Origin: Ottelia alismoides
Lineage: Eukaryota; Streptophyta; Magnoliopsida; Alismatales; Hydrocharitaceae
Assembly: GCA_037367405.1 (NCBI GenBank)
Contig: JAZKJV010000681.1
Location: 703,328-767,327, forward strand
Length of the DNA stretch: 64,000 nucleotides
Direction of reading: 5' to 3'
Shown here: piece by piece, positions 22,952 through 34,986 of the stretch
Numbering within the stretch: the first letter of the stretch is position 1
How the letters are laid out: every line of letters begins with the position of its first letter
The notes under the pieces: model-generated
The model's input: only the letters and a program-made list of their open reading frames with translations
Told to the model about the DNA's origin: nothing
Databases searched by the model: none
Program-made: the position numbers and the translations under genes

Positions 22952-23578
22952 CGATCCAACGGCTGGGAGGTGGGCGCAAGGAAGTGGTTCTGATCAAATC
23001 GATTAGGACGCAATCGACGGCTATAGGCGAAGCGCGCTTGGCCGTTGGATCTGGAGATCAAACGATCAAAATTGGGCAGGTATGGACGCTTCAGATGAAC
23101 TCTGGAGAGGCGATCAAGGGCGAAGATTGAAGCGCGGTCATGCGACTGAGATGGAGACACATAGGAGGATATCAGGCGGTCGGGAATGATGGCGTGTGGC
23201 ATGATGGGAGCATGACACGTGGCTCAACCAGAAAGAGCCACGTGGCCCAACCAGGTTATTCAGACATAAAACACAAGAAAGAAGAAAAAGAAGGCCGAAT
23301 TTGGAAATACTTAAAACATGAAAGTTGTAGATCTCGATGAGATCTACAAGTTTCATTTTGACCAAAAATGCAAAAGAGGTCAAACAAAGAGATAAATAAT
23401 TTTGTGAGTATTTTTAAAGGTATAAAAATACTGTGATATTTGGTTTTGTAGTTTTTTTGCATTTTTAATATATTTTAAGACCCAAATATATACAACAATT
23501 AATCTTGTTCATATTGACGATAATTTAAGCTATGGGATCAATATAGGAAAATTAACATGATGAAACCGAGGTTCATCA
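22952..23578 (-). repeat. Element C 3' LTR, U3 portion
   Basis: Matches 30474-31104 base for base apart from scattered changes, including the GTTGTAGATCTCG-type palindrome (23321-23353) and the LTR-start palindrome (minus strand TGATGAACC-TCG-GTTTCATCA). The remainder of this LTR should lie beyond element B, left of the window. Confidence 0.85.
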
Positions 23579-23614
23579 TCCCCCTATACTTAAACTATGC
23601 TCGTTCTCGAGCAT
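23579..23614 (-). other. Polypurine tract and hairpin of element C
   Basis: The minus strand reads TAAGTATAGGGGGA (23592-23579), identical to element B's tract, next to the LTR start. Upstream is the stem ATGCTCG/CGAGCAT around AGAA (23614-23597), where B has TTGCTCG/CGAGCAA: the outer pair is changed on both arms. Confidence 0.85.
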
Positions 23615-26530
23615 CTCAAGCATGAATGAGTTGGATTTAACCCTTGATCATGCATGTGAATACAAGACCTAATCAGTTCAAGAACTCTCAGTTTTAGATC
23701 CAAAATTTTAAAGCTAAACCAGGCTTTAATCAAGAGGTATCCAATTTCTCTAATCCTCATACTCTCTCTGTATACATATAAAATAAGGATATGACATTAA
23801 GTGTTGACTGCAGTCACAAGAGTAGAGTCGTAACTTCACCCGAGGTTCCGGTCCAAGAGATTCTCCTAAGAACCCATTCCTCAACACTAGGGAATAAACC
23901 AAATATTGCATTCAATCCACCGTCTTTTTAGTTGCCAGACTTAAAAATGAAGGTGGAAGGCCAGTTGATAGAGGGCATATGATTGTGTCATTTCTTCTCC
24001 CCCTCTCATTGGAACAAGGATCCTCTTGAGTGCCTTGTTAACTCAAAACATATTTCTTTTGTTGTTGATCAGTGTGTCCGTCAAGAGAAGATAGAGTCGT
24101 CTTCACTTGTTTTCCTGGGAGCACACCGGGGTGTGCCTTTTTTGAGTATCTAAGATATCTTCTACACCCAGACTTGTAGGATTTACGATGCAGAGCCCTT
24201 TTTTGGTGCAAGCCTGACTCCTGGTCCTAAATAGCGGTGGTCCAAATGGACACTTTAAAATGGCTGGGAGCGCTCGCCTTTGGTGGAAGCTCTTTGATAT
24301 TTGACTTATAGAGTGATAGCTTTTTTCAACATTTGTATTTCTTTGCATTGGCTAGCTCCACTGCTTTTACCAAGAGTTGGCGCACATTGATCAATATTAT
24401 TTTTGTATTTTATCACACCCTGGCACTTAAGTAAATGTCAAGAGATTAGTACAAGAATCATGTTCTCATACTGGCTAAAAATGCTGACACTCAGGTTTCA
24501 TGAAGCCTTCAATGATTTTATCCCATCCTCGAGCATCATTAAATCGGGTCCACACTCAAATCCCTCATCCAGGTCCCTTGAGTGAAATTTCAACTCATCT
24601 CATCATAACTGCAGTTGTATATGTGACGTGTTGATCATATTCTTAAGATTAGAGACTAAGCATGCAATATAGCATGCAAATCTGTCAAACCAGAGAAATA
24701 TGGATAATTAAGTCCGAGACCATGATAACTAAGGCTGGTCAACTTAAAATTTCAAGACCTCGTAAACCAAGTGTTCTTGAACATCAATAATCTTGTGTGA
24801 ATGTGGAAGTGTCAGGGATTAAACCAACTTCTTCATCTTTTTTTTTTCATTTTTTTATCATTTTTAAACAATATTATAGACATAAGTTAGTCTCATTTAA
24901 ACCCTCTTTTTGAAAAGACTTTTGAAAAGATTTTCCAAACAATGTCACATTTATAAGGATTTTTCAAACATTTTTCAAACAATTTTTCAAAACAAGTAAA
25001 ATCCAATTTTCAAACCATTTTCAAAATATTTATTCAAAATAATGTAACATAGTAGAGAATTTTTCAAACTTTGAAAACAATTGATGTCACTTAGTTCAGA
25101 AGATATATTGTCTAGCCTAAAAAGTTTTAAATTTTTCAGAATTTTCAAAATATAGCTATGACTAAAGTACATATATACTGTATATACGGTATAGCTCCTA
25201 TACTTAACTTTTGTTATGTCCTCATAACACTAAGTGATACAAAGCATAGCTCGAGTTAAGATATAGGAAAGGATATAGGAACTGAGGGGTCACCCCCTAT
25301 ACTTAGGTTAAGAATAACCTAAGTATCGGAGAGAAGGATAAATGAGTCAGGAATTCACGGGAACTCAGGTCCCCCCTATACTTAGGCTGAGAATAGCCTA
25401 AGTACAGAGATGGATAAGTGAAGTTGGGGAGACCTGAGGGGAACAAAGAGGTTAGGATGGATTTACACGTGAAGGAATGAATCTAAGGAGATGAATGGAG
25501 CACATAGGGTCTACGGGAGGGTGTCGGAAATCGACAAACATGGCTTAAGAAATCAATCAATCAACATCCTTGATTCACCAACTCACACATAAAACCAACA
25601 TATGTTGGTCATTTATCTTTTCATTTTTTATTGGTGATAAATACATATTCATTCTCATTTACGCAAGGATTAATGATACGTCGAACCAAAAATATCCTAC
25701 GTAAAAAGGGTGTTTCTCTCCCAAAACATGATTTTACTCCATTTTATTGATCAACCGACATTATCAGTCCCAATTTTTAGCTTCAAGGTTATCACTGATT
25801 TAATAATAACACAAATCAATCAAACATCATCTACCGATCATTCCCAATTTTCATTAAACCTAGGTGATCAATCCATGACGGAATTGAGTAAAAGCCGATG
25901 CATACGATAAAATCATGATCTATACCAAAGAGGAAAACTTGCAGTGCCTTTATATATACTCGTGAAAAACAAGACCGAATTAAAATCAAATGTTGAATGT
26001 ATGCAAGTCGATAAAAATCGCACCTAGCATGCTTCTATTAGCGGGGAAAGAACATATTTAATTTTGGCTAAGTGAAGCGATGTCTACGTACATCTCAAAT
26101 TAATGTATGTCCTACCTACGATCAAACACATAAGATGAAAATGAGATAGCTCGAAGAGCCGCTTGCCTGATCCTAAGTCGACACTCAAGTGGGGCAAGCC
26201 CCACACAACCACAATTGCCTTCATTCATTTACAATCGCGAGTCTTCAAATGAAGATCGCTGTAAAGAGATTATTTACATGCATGAAATGAAAAATGCAAG
26301 AGACATTAATTCTCTTCAATTTCTCCAATGGTGCTTCTACATCTCCTCACAACAGGAGCTCTTGTTCCGTGCCTCATTGATCGCCAAGGGATCCTGCAAC
26401 AAAAACAAACATTAGAAAGATATTCGAGAATTATCAACACAATGCAAGCAACACAAATGACTCGATTAAAGGTTAAAAACTACTACTTAATCAAATAATA
26501 AAAATTTAAATAAAATAAAAGATGAGTTGT
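23615..26530 (-). other. Element C internal region, non-coding
   Basis: No gag-pro similarity. 24060-24400 matches element D 13655-13940 on the opposite strand. 24840-25180 is T-rich and A-rich. 25190-25410 holds hairpin/polypurine modules. 25530-26530 is unassigned leader-like sequence next to the primer site; small ORFs there have no recognisable domains. From 24265 on, everything recurs at 52577. Confidence 0.6.
25190..25407 (-). other. Hairpin/polypurine modules, element C
   Basis: In plus coordinates CCTATACTTAGGTTA pairs with TAACCTAAGTATCGG (25296-25330), and CTATACTTAGGCT (25376-25388) with AGCCTAAGTACAG (25395-25407). Both are preceded on the plus strand by C-runs, giving …TATAGGGGG on the element's own strand, as in B. 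A third, more degraded unit spans about 25190-25270. The GGTTA/TAACC arm ends are a third compensating variant beside GGCT/AGCC and GGAT/ATCC. Confidence 0.75.
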
Positions 26531-26548
26531 GTCTCCGGCAACGACACC
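26531..26548 (-). other. Primer binding site, tRNA-Asp (element C)
   Basis: The minus strand reads GGTGTCGTTGCCGGAGAC, three transitions away from the standard GGCGCCGTTGCCGGGGAC. A duplicate copy is at 54839-54856. Confidence 0.75.
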
Positions 26549-29500
26549 CTTTGATTGGCTCGCTAAGTACGTGGTATAAATTGTACTCGTTGTAATACGA
26601 GTACTTAGCGTATCGGTCTGAACCGAGAAAAGAACTCTGTGAAGAGGACACAACTTAAATTTATATCTCGGGCAAGTCCAGGGTCGAACATAGGGAGACA
26701 AAGGAACAACTTTGGGTTAATTCAGAAAACTTATATATAGGATTCTAATGCGATTTTTTGTATTTTTTATGCAAAATGCTGGTGAATCAAGTTAATAAGA
26801 AAACACACAATTTAGCCAAATTAATTTTAATACAAAATTAATTGAATTTAGCCAAATTATATTTTTCCTACATACTTAATCTAGTTATGAATGCAGCACA
26901 TATTTTTTTGGAATTTTATGGATTAAAATACAACAACAAAAAATGCACACTTTTTATGGGTTTTTTCACAATTTTTCACACAAACAGAATGTAAAAAATT
27001 ATGAGAATTTTACTGAAATATAAACATAATGCAGTGAGTCTACAATATTTTTTTAAAATTTTTTGACAATATATGAAATTTTTATGGATTTTTTTAATGA
27101 AAATAGAATGACTGTGAGTATTGAATTTCTAATAAATCCACAATGTCAATTTATCTGGATAACAAATTATCTCAAAAAGGTATTTAATGATCAATCCAAA
27201 AGAGTTGGAATTTCACAAAAATATTATGTATAGATTTAATTAAAAATAAATTAGGAAAATCACTCTACAATTTATTTAAGGCACAAGAGAACTCTAATGA
27301 AATGAAATTTGGAAAGTAATTCAAGCACATTTCAAGGCATCGGTCTGAGTATTGTGAAATTTTTGGAGCACCCATGAGTGAAATATGAATTTAAGAGCTC
27401 AAATTGGGTAAAATGTGCAATATTTCATTTGAATAATTTTAATTAATTACCCAAAAGTAAAAAAATACAAATAAATATACAAATAATAGACAATTAGTTG
27501 CTCAACATCATGAAATTTTTCATTGAAATAAACGATGCAATATTGAGGTCCAAATTAAAATTCAAAACAAGATTGTCCGTGCAAAGTCAGAAAACAAAAC
27601 ATTCAAACAAGCTATGTACATGGACTACTTTGTAATTACATAAACTTAAAGGGGAAAATGCAATTTTTACAAAAAAATTAAAAAAATTAGAAAAAAACGA
27701 AAGAAATGGAGACCTTCAACCTTGTGGTTAGGGCGCAGGGGGATCACACGTGGGTGTTGCAGTTGGCCGACAGGCGGGACACCGCTGCAGGTGGGCGAAT
27801 GCGTAGGTGCATGTCGATGGAAGAGGGTGCACGACGGTGGTTGACTGGCAGAGGAGCCATGATGGAAGGCGCGAGCGGTGGAGGCCGTGACAAGGTTGGA
27901 GGGAGGTGTGCGGAGCTGTGTGGGCTGATGTGGGCTGAAGGTTTCTGGAGTGGGAGGAGGGCGATGCCGCCGCTTATGGCCGCGACCATGGCGGTCTGGA
28001 GTGGGTGCCGTCATGCACGAAGGTGCGACCAACGGTGGTGGAAGGGGGAGCGGTGGTGGCCGGCGATGGCTGGGGGAGTCGGCCACCTGCTGCATTTCCT
28101 TTTTTTGTTGTTGAGATTTTATTATTTTCATTTTTATTTTTTTATTTTTTATTCTCTTAAACAGAAAATAAACAAATGCAAATGAAAATATGAACAAATG
28201 CAAACATGATGGAGTGATGTGATTAATGCAAATATGAACAAATGAAGGTGACAAAGGGGTGGTGATATGAAGTGAAAAAATAATGAAATAAAAAATGATG
28301 GCTAATGATGAAAAGAAAAATTACCTATGATAGAACGGAATCGCCTAGGAAGTGCTCGCGAGGAGCACTCTTCTTTGCTCGAATCACCGGTGAGCGATGA
28401 GCTCGAGCAACACGTGGAGGCAGTTGCGACATTGGCAGGAATGCCAACAGATCTCACCAGAGAGGAGTCAGTCATTTTTCAACCACGGTTGACATGCTGT
28501 CATCGATTTAATTCAGGGAGCTTGAGCTAAAAATGACGAACCCGAAATTTAGCCCTTTAAAAATGTGGAATTAACATTCTAATGTCATTGCAGTCGGGCT
28601 AAATAGGATCTATCAAAAAAATGCTTGGATTGATTTATCAATTAATTACAAACGGTCGAATTTATTTTACTTGGGCAAGCCCAAGGTCGAACTCAAGGAC
28701 ACGAGCCTCTTAAGCATCTATTTGGAATCTCATTAGTCAGATTAAGAGATAAATAAAGAACTCATAGGTCAACTGCAAGGACACATGATGTGAGGACACA
28801 TGGAAGCACTTTTGTTTGATTTTTATCATACAGAGTGATGCAAGTATAAAAATGCAGACATAAGCCCTATCTATATGAAATCAATGAGCCATATAATAAT
28901 AGTCAACATCAGGATCAAATAATAAAGCATATTTAATTGATGAACTGACGAAAGGCACGAAGAAGCATAAACAAGTGACACTAAATCATTAGAATTAATC
29001 ATAAAAAAGTTCAAGCCTCAAATCAGGGAACAAATCATGCCATGAGATAGACAAGGCAATAAGCTTCATAACGAAATTGAAATTAACTAAAACAAAGATC
29101 ATATGCTCTAGTTATTAGCAAAAGTGTTCAGGGGTATAAACGTAAAGAAAACTTCAAAATAAATAGAGAAAACTTTGCAAACAGGTCCCTAGGAGGACTT
29201 AAATGCAATTATAAAAAGTTACGGGGCCACATGCCTTCAACTGGAGATTTGGCTTGGCTCGGGCGTCCCGAACCTAGATGTTGGATGAAGAGGCTCGGAG
29301 CAGCGACATGGCTTCCCGTGGACCGTCCGATCATGGAGATCGGATGACAACTTTACGTGCTCGGGGGCATCAGCGTGGCCAAATGTGAGCAGTTGGATAG
29401 GCACTGGGAGGGTGCCGTCCAACGACATATGTACGATCGAGAGCTTCCTCCTCCGTTGAAGAGCTGGTGGCGCTTTTGGATCTTCAACGGACCTATGCGA

Positions 29501-31104
29501 GCTCCACCACCATCCTCCGTGCTCGATGAAGATCCATGAAGATTCCTAGAAGGACGACGACCAAGCTTGGAGCACGGGGACGACGCCAGGTGACCTAAAT
29601 GGCCTGTCGACTAACTCACGTCGGAGGCGAAGCTTGAGAAGTTTGCTCCGACGAAGCTCCGGCCATTGAGCACTCTGGTACCTGCAATGTTAGTACATAG
29701 CTGAAGCGTGCAAGTGCGAGGTGAGTGTGGCAGAAGTGGGGTCTTATGTGAATGGAGGAATGGGAGACCGGAGCTCTGTCTCGGACGACCTGGAGAGGAG
29801 ATGGATCGGAGGTGTTCAGGCGATGGAGAAGGGGAGAAGGCAATGAGCGTGGAGTGGAAAAGCTAGGGCTATGGTGAATTGAAGGAAAGTGGCAGAAATT
29901 ACACCTAATTAATTAGTAGAAACTAGAAGAAAAGATAAGAGGACTCACCTCGAGATAGATGCGGAGGAGGGACGGCTTGGGCTGATCACCGGCGGCGCTC
30001 CGATCATCTCTGGACTCCCCCAGCCATGGGGAGCAGCTTGCCAACGTTTGAAAGTCGGAGATATGGCCTACCATGGCCATGGGTTGACACCGGGATCGAC
30101 GACGGTCGTCGCATCGTCAATCCGACCTCCCCCTGTCACGGGGAGGCGGAGAGATGCTGGGCTGTGACCCGCGTAAAGATGAACAAGCTGATTTTTGGGC
30201 GGTCACGACGTATTTGAAGGGGGAGGTTCAAGGTTCTGATGGTGGACGACATGTGTTGTGTGTGGGATATGAGCGAGAGGAAGAGGGATGCGGTGAGATA
30301 CGTGGTCCGCGAGGGTCACGGATGAAAGCCTTGGACTATGCGTGGTTAGGAGGGTGAAGGGAATGTTGAAAAGGTGGAAGAAATGAGAAGGGGGAGAGCA
30401 GTTGGCGTGGTGGAGAATGTGGGAGAGAAGGGGGACTGGAGGAAGGAGACAGGGTCTCAACCGTTGGATCTCACGATCCAACGGCTGAGAGGTGGGTGCA
30501 AGGAAGCGGTTCTGATCAAATCGGTCACGACGCAATCGACCGCTATGGGCGAAGCGTGCTTGGCCATTGGATATGGAGATCCAATGGTCAAAAATTGGGC
30601 GGGCATGGACGCTTCAGATGAACTTTGGAGAGGCGATCAAGGGCGAAGATTGAAGCGCGGTCGTGCGACTAAAATGGAGACGCGTAGGAGGATATCAGGC
30701 GGCCGAGAATGATGGCGTGTGGCACGAAGGGAGCGGACCACATGGCTCAACCAAAAAGAGCTACGTGACCCAACCATGTTATTCAAACATAAAACACGAG
30801 AAAGAAGAAAAAGATGGTTGAATTTGGAAAAACTCAAAACACGAAAGTTGTACATCTCAATGAGGTATACAAGTTTCATGTTGACGAAAAATGCAAAAGA
30901 GGTCAAACAAATGGAGAAATAATTTTGTGAATGTTTTTAAAGGTATAAAAACACTATGATTTTTGATTTTGTATTTTTTACATTTTTAATTTGTTTTAAG
31001 ATCCAAATATATATATATCCAACAATTAGTTTGGTTTTTATTGACGTCAATTTAAGTTAGGGGTTTAATGTAGAAAATTAACATGATGAAACCGAGATTC
31101 ATCA
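26549..31104 (-). repeat. Element C 5' LTR, about 4.6 kb, possibly composite
   Basis: Outer end TGATGAATCTCGG at 31104; inner end set by the primer site. It contains the GTTGTA-CATCTC palindrome (30843-30875), GC-rich blocks (about 30500-29950, 29870-29230, 28490-28320, 28090-27700) and AT-rich stretches. The U5 motif GTTCGACC(T/C)TGG…CCCAAG/CCCGAG occurs twice, near 28680 and 26680; B and D LTRs have one. The extra ~2 kb may be a second LTR fragment or an internal duplication. Long ORFs such as 27706-28185 follow from GC-rich composition. Confidence 0.68.
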
Positions 31105-31909
31105 CACGTGCCCACGAATACTCTCTCGTCGAATCAGACTTGAGATAGGAGGCCTCTTCCTTTAGAGGCCATGATATCGCAATCACATTTCAAGGGGTAA
31201 TCTTTATAATTGTCTAATCATAATGAAAAGACATGGAAACTATTCCCATGTCATGTGATTTCATCGATTTTTTTAATTTCCGCCGCCCCATCGGCTGGTA
31301 TGACTAGTCAATCTAGATCGTATCCGTTACGATCTCCACGCTTCCGTGATGCGCGAGTCTTCATCAACTCCCTTCAAGCGCGTCCACATCTTCAATTTTG
31401 CGGACTTCTATGGTTTTAAGGCATTAATCTGTTGATGATCACGATGGTAATTTTGCTTTAAACTATCTTTATTTTTGATGATTTATGCCATTTTATATAG
31501 GGAAGGCTTCATGTAAGCCCTTCACATCTTACAACTTTGATTATATTACTTGGATTTGAGTTGCGATATTGTAATTTTTTTGCCTTCATTATGGGTATTT
31601 TCCATGTTAAAAAATTCTTCACACATCAATTGTTGATCTTATTTTATGTTAAGTAATAAAATATAAAGTCACTTTGATCTGAATAATATCAGTGACTATA
31701 AATATATGATGTGTTGCATCGGAGTGATTTAAGAAAACAATGTATTATTTTGCATAAACTCTGTGCGTAAGTTCTTATTTAACATACAAAATATTTAGAT
31801 ACAGAAGAAATATCTAAATACAAGATTTATTTTTCTTCAACTTCGGAGAATATTCGTTAACATAGTGATATATAAGTTTAAAAAATAAAGAAATAATAAA
31901 TTATAAAGA

Positions 31910-32151
31910 AGTTCTGAGCTATACACCCGATTTCAATATTGTGTATCAACTTTGAAAAGTAAAACATGATCTCCAATCTTTAAATTTTTGTCTCAATGTG
32001 ATCCAGACCTATTGAAATTTATTTGATCATTTTTTCAACCTTAAATCTGAACAACTTAAAACCACATTGAGGCAAATATTAAAGATTGGTGCCGCATTTT
32101 TTTTCGAACGTCACGCATGACATTGAAATTGGATGTAAAATTCAGGGACTT
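31910..32151. mobile_element. Foldback MITE 1
   Basis: A ~240-bp imperfect inverted repeat. The left arm (AGTTCTGAGCTATACACCCG…; GATCTCCAATCTTTAAAT…) pairs with the right arm (…ATTTAAAGATTGG-type; …GATGTAAAATTCAGGGACT) over roughly 100 bp per side. No transposase ORF. Superfamily not determined. Duplicate at 60217-60458. Confidence 0.65.
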
Positions 32152-32239
32152 TTAGGGACTTTGGTGTAATTTACTCTAAAAAAGATACAATAAAATGTTC
32201 AACATTCAATAAACGATGTGTGTGAGTGTATATGAAAAA

Positions 32240-32566
32240 ATGGGGTTGCCCTCTTGGCTGTCCCCTCCCCATTTTCCGATTTTTCTTCCGAAAATAAAGC
32301 CATACATTTTCATTACTATCTCCCTGTGACATGCCATTCCAATTTCGTCAGAAACAGAGACTCCTATGCCTTCCATCTAGAACATGTAATTTTAACGATT
32401 TTAAAATTGCTGTAATCGACCTGGTCTAGATGAAGGACATATGCGTCTCTATTTCTGACTAAATTAGAATGATATATTAGAGAAATATAGTGATGAAAAT
32501 ACATACCTTTATTTTTGAAAAAAAAATTAAAAAACCCAAAAAAGGAGGGCGGGGTGCGCAATCCCA
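32240..32566. mobile_element. Foldback MITE 2
   Basis: A ~330-bp inverted repeat with termini near ATGGGGTTGCC and GCGCAATCCCAT. The left arm has CATACATTTTCATTACTAT and GTCAGAAACAGAGACTCC; the right arm has their diverged complements. The centre is near 32395. Duplicate at 60547-60873. Confidence 0.7.
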
Positions 32567-32926
32567 TTGAACCATATATATATATGTTATTAATTTTATG
32601 CGACATGTAAATATGTAAGAAAGCAAGCAAATCTTTTTTTTTTGAATATTATGAACATATGAATATGTAACAGATCCGCTTATCAGCAGAATTCTTTTTC
32701 TATTTTTTCTCCGCTATGTACGATTTTGAAATATTTTTGACAGTCTGCCTTCAAAATAACATTACAATCTTTTTCATGGTAAGAAAAAATAAGAAAAATG
32801 TTTGACCCTATTAAGAAGGAGAAAAACAAGAGAGTACCGTAGAAAGAAGACCGTCGTCCTCGTACGGATACAGAATTAGCGGAGAGAGAGAGAGATGATA
32901 ATTTCCCCTCTAATTAACGTTTCCGT

Positions 32927-33175
32927 TTCTTCTTCTTCTTCTTCTTCTTCTTCTCTCTCTCTCTCTCTCTCTCCCCCCCTCTCCGTCTCTGCATGCCCGA
33001 TTGGATGCTGAGAAAGAGCCCCTCGTCGCTCGCACGACGCCCATCCCCGATCCGCCTCGCCAGACCGCGACCCGCCGCTCCCATCTCCAGATCCGTCCCG
33101 TGATCTCTGCGCCCCTTCCGATCTCTCCTCATCGATCCATTACCAGATCGGTTGACCCCAGATCGATCCCTACAG
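32927..33175 (+). promoter_or_regulatory. Putative host gene 5'-UTR exon with TTC/CT microsatellite
   Basis: A TTC run (32927-32953) followed by a CT run leads into GC-rich sequence ending CCCTACAG|GTAGGGTTTC at 33175/33176, a good plant splice donor. The layout is typical of a plant 5'-UTR exon and first intron. ATGs at 32993 and 33005 open a frame closing after about 36 codons, so the exon is probably untranslated. No coding exon can be identified downstream. Duplicate at 61234-61482. No TATA box was recognised with confidence. Confidence 0.45.
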
Positions 33176-34802
33176 GTAGGGTTTCTTCTCCCCCTCCTCA
33201 TATGGATCGTCGCAATCGATTCCTTGATTTCGTGTTGGTGAACATGATATATGTCTGTGTGTTGTTGGATAGTTGGTTGGCTGTTGTGATTTGTGAAACT
33301 AGAACATCGGCCACGAATCGTACGGTCAAACCTAACGAATGTATCGATAATCCCGTGATTCCGGTAGCTCTTAGGTTTTGTCTTGACAAATCATACTTGA
33401 GGTCGGCAATTTGTAGTCGTAGGAATAATTAATTGACATTTTGAGAAGGCTGTAAGAGTTTTTATCACACTATGCCCCATCCTGAGAGGATGCCCGCCCT
33501 GGCTACGGAGAGGAGGCCCTAAGCAACGGCCTCTCTGATACTCCGCTATTAAGCTCCTCCAGAATTGATGGAGGAGGGGAACGTATGTTTCATTTAAATG
33601 AATGCTTGAGACAGGGTTCTTGATTATGTTAAGAAGTAGGATTATACGTGAGATGGGCAATAGTATGGTATACTGGATATACCTCTTGGCCTGTTTTTAT
33701 TTGAGAATGTTGTGGGATATAGGCAAGGGATGTTGTTCATTGTGTCGAAGGGTTGTACTTTTCTTGGGTATTTTTTGGGGGATTGGGGCAGGTTAATGCC
33801 ATCCTACTTTTGTACTTGTATTTTTTTGATAAATTTTGGATGATTACTCTTCTCGTATAGCCTTCATTTGGCATCTTTAGTAGAGAGAGAAAATAGAGCA
33901 GGGCATGTAGAGAATGTTTTTAGTAGAAACAACCTAGAGGTACCTGAAAATACTACTGGTTAAAACAAGTACATGCTTTATTTTCCTGCCGCATTGCTGT
34001 GCTGGGCAACACAAGGTTACGTTTAACTTAGGAGTAGAGCCGTACAACTGCAATGCGATTTCTTTCATGGTGAAAGAAATGAGTATTGATAGATATTGAT
34101 GCTATTACCGAGCAAAAATTGAAGTGAAAGTTGTCCCTGACTGAACTTGGAGATAAAGCTTTAGATTCTGGATCGAATTAGATTTGTATGCTTTTGCAAA
34201 GGTAGGTAGTTTTCCTTGTTTTGATGTATGTATGGTTTTCCCTGTCCATTAGGTTTCAGGGCAAGGATAAGGGATAAATATTATGGATTGTGATAAATGG
34301 GAATCGTCTGGCAACCTTACTTGGTTGTAAGAGAAGGATAATTGATGGGACATGTGGGATTTTATATATCTCGCAAAACGATGGTGCTGATCTTCTGTAA
34401 GATTTGCATTTATCAAACAAATGATAGATGGACAGTATCCCCATGCCATAATAGTATCTTGCAACCGTATGCTCTTAAGATTCTTATAGGAGAATGGATA
34501 ATTGAAAACAATCTACTTATCTGTTTTTTTCTTGAAAAAGAAACTACTTTAGTTTTTTCCTGCTCTGAAAAGAAGATATCCAGGCATGGTATTTGGATCA
34601 ACTTATGAGAATACTGATGGGAAAAAAGTTCGAGAGCATTTTTGCATGTGAAACTTGATACTAAGGGAAGATGTATAGATACCTTCAAAGTAGTAAGGTG
34701 AGAATTCATCATCTTACTTCAGTATGATACATCAAACTTTATTGCAAAAAAGTTGATAATGAGTGAAGATATTAAGATAATGCGGGTGAACAATTTTGCA
34801 AC
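33176..34802 (+). other. Possible first intron; no gene seen
   Basis: AT-rich with no recognisable coding domain. A short GC-rich hairpin-prone stretch lies at about 33470-33580 (GAGAGGAGGCC with GGCCTCTC). Whether this is intron depends on the donor at 33176 being real. Confidence 0.3.
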
Positions 34803-34986
34803 TTTTTTTTAGAGTGAGAGGGTGGGATCCTGAGATGGGACCCACCACATATTTGTATTATATAAATAGGAATTATACAAGTTGCCATACTGAAATCAGG
34901 CCCTGAAATACCCTAGTACATTCTCCAGAAAAAAATAAAGCATCATGAGTGCACCAAATAGACCTTTGGAGAGCCAAACTCTTCCA

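Larger units (their letters stand above)
22952..31104 (-). mobile_element. Element C: Athila-like element, minus strand, host of element B
   Basis: Right to left: 5' LTR (31104-26549), tRNA-Asp primer site (26548-26531), internal region without recognisable gag-pro, polypurine tract (23592-23579), and the first ~630 bp of the 3' LTR (23578-22952), where B interrupts it. LTR start, polypurine tract, hairpin modules and 3' internal blocks match B and D but are diverged. No coding domain survives, so it is a large non-autonomous derivative. The segment from 24265 rightwards is also present at 52577 onward. Confidence 0.8.

Noticed and set aside
27706..28185. 159-codon ORF in C's LTR, repeated at 56011 with a different end
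   Set aside because: It lies on the strand opposite to the element, overlaps an antisense ORF, and changes length between near-identical copies because of a T-run difference.
28430..28460. Second tRNA-Asp primer site in C (minus strand TGGCATTCCTGCCAATGTC)
   Set aside because: Only about 13 of 21 positions match element B's site; the site at 26531-26548 is far better.
24265..31104. Recombination between element C copies as the cause of the tandem duplication
   Set aside because: The right side of the junction (52576) is host DNA, with no C sequence before it, so homologous exchange between two C elements does not fit.
33001..33432. 143-codon ORF across the 5'-UTR-like exon
   Set aside because: It has no ATG (opens at TTG) and reads straight through the likely splice donor at 33175; no recognisable domain.
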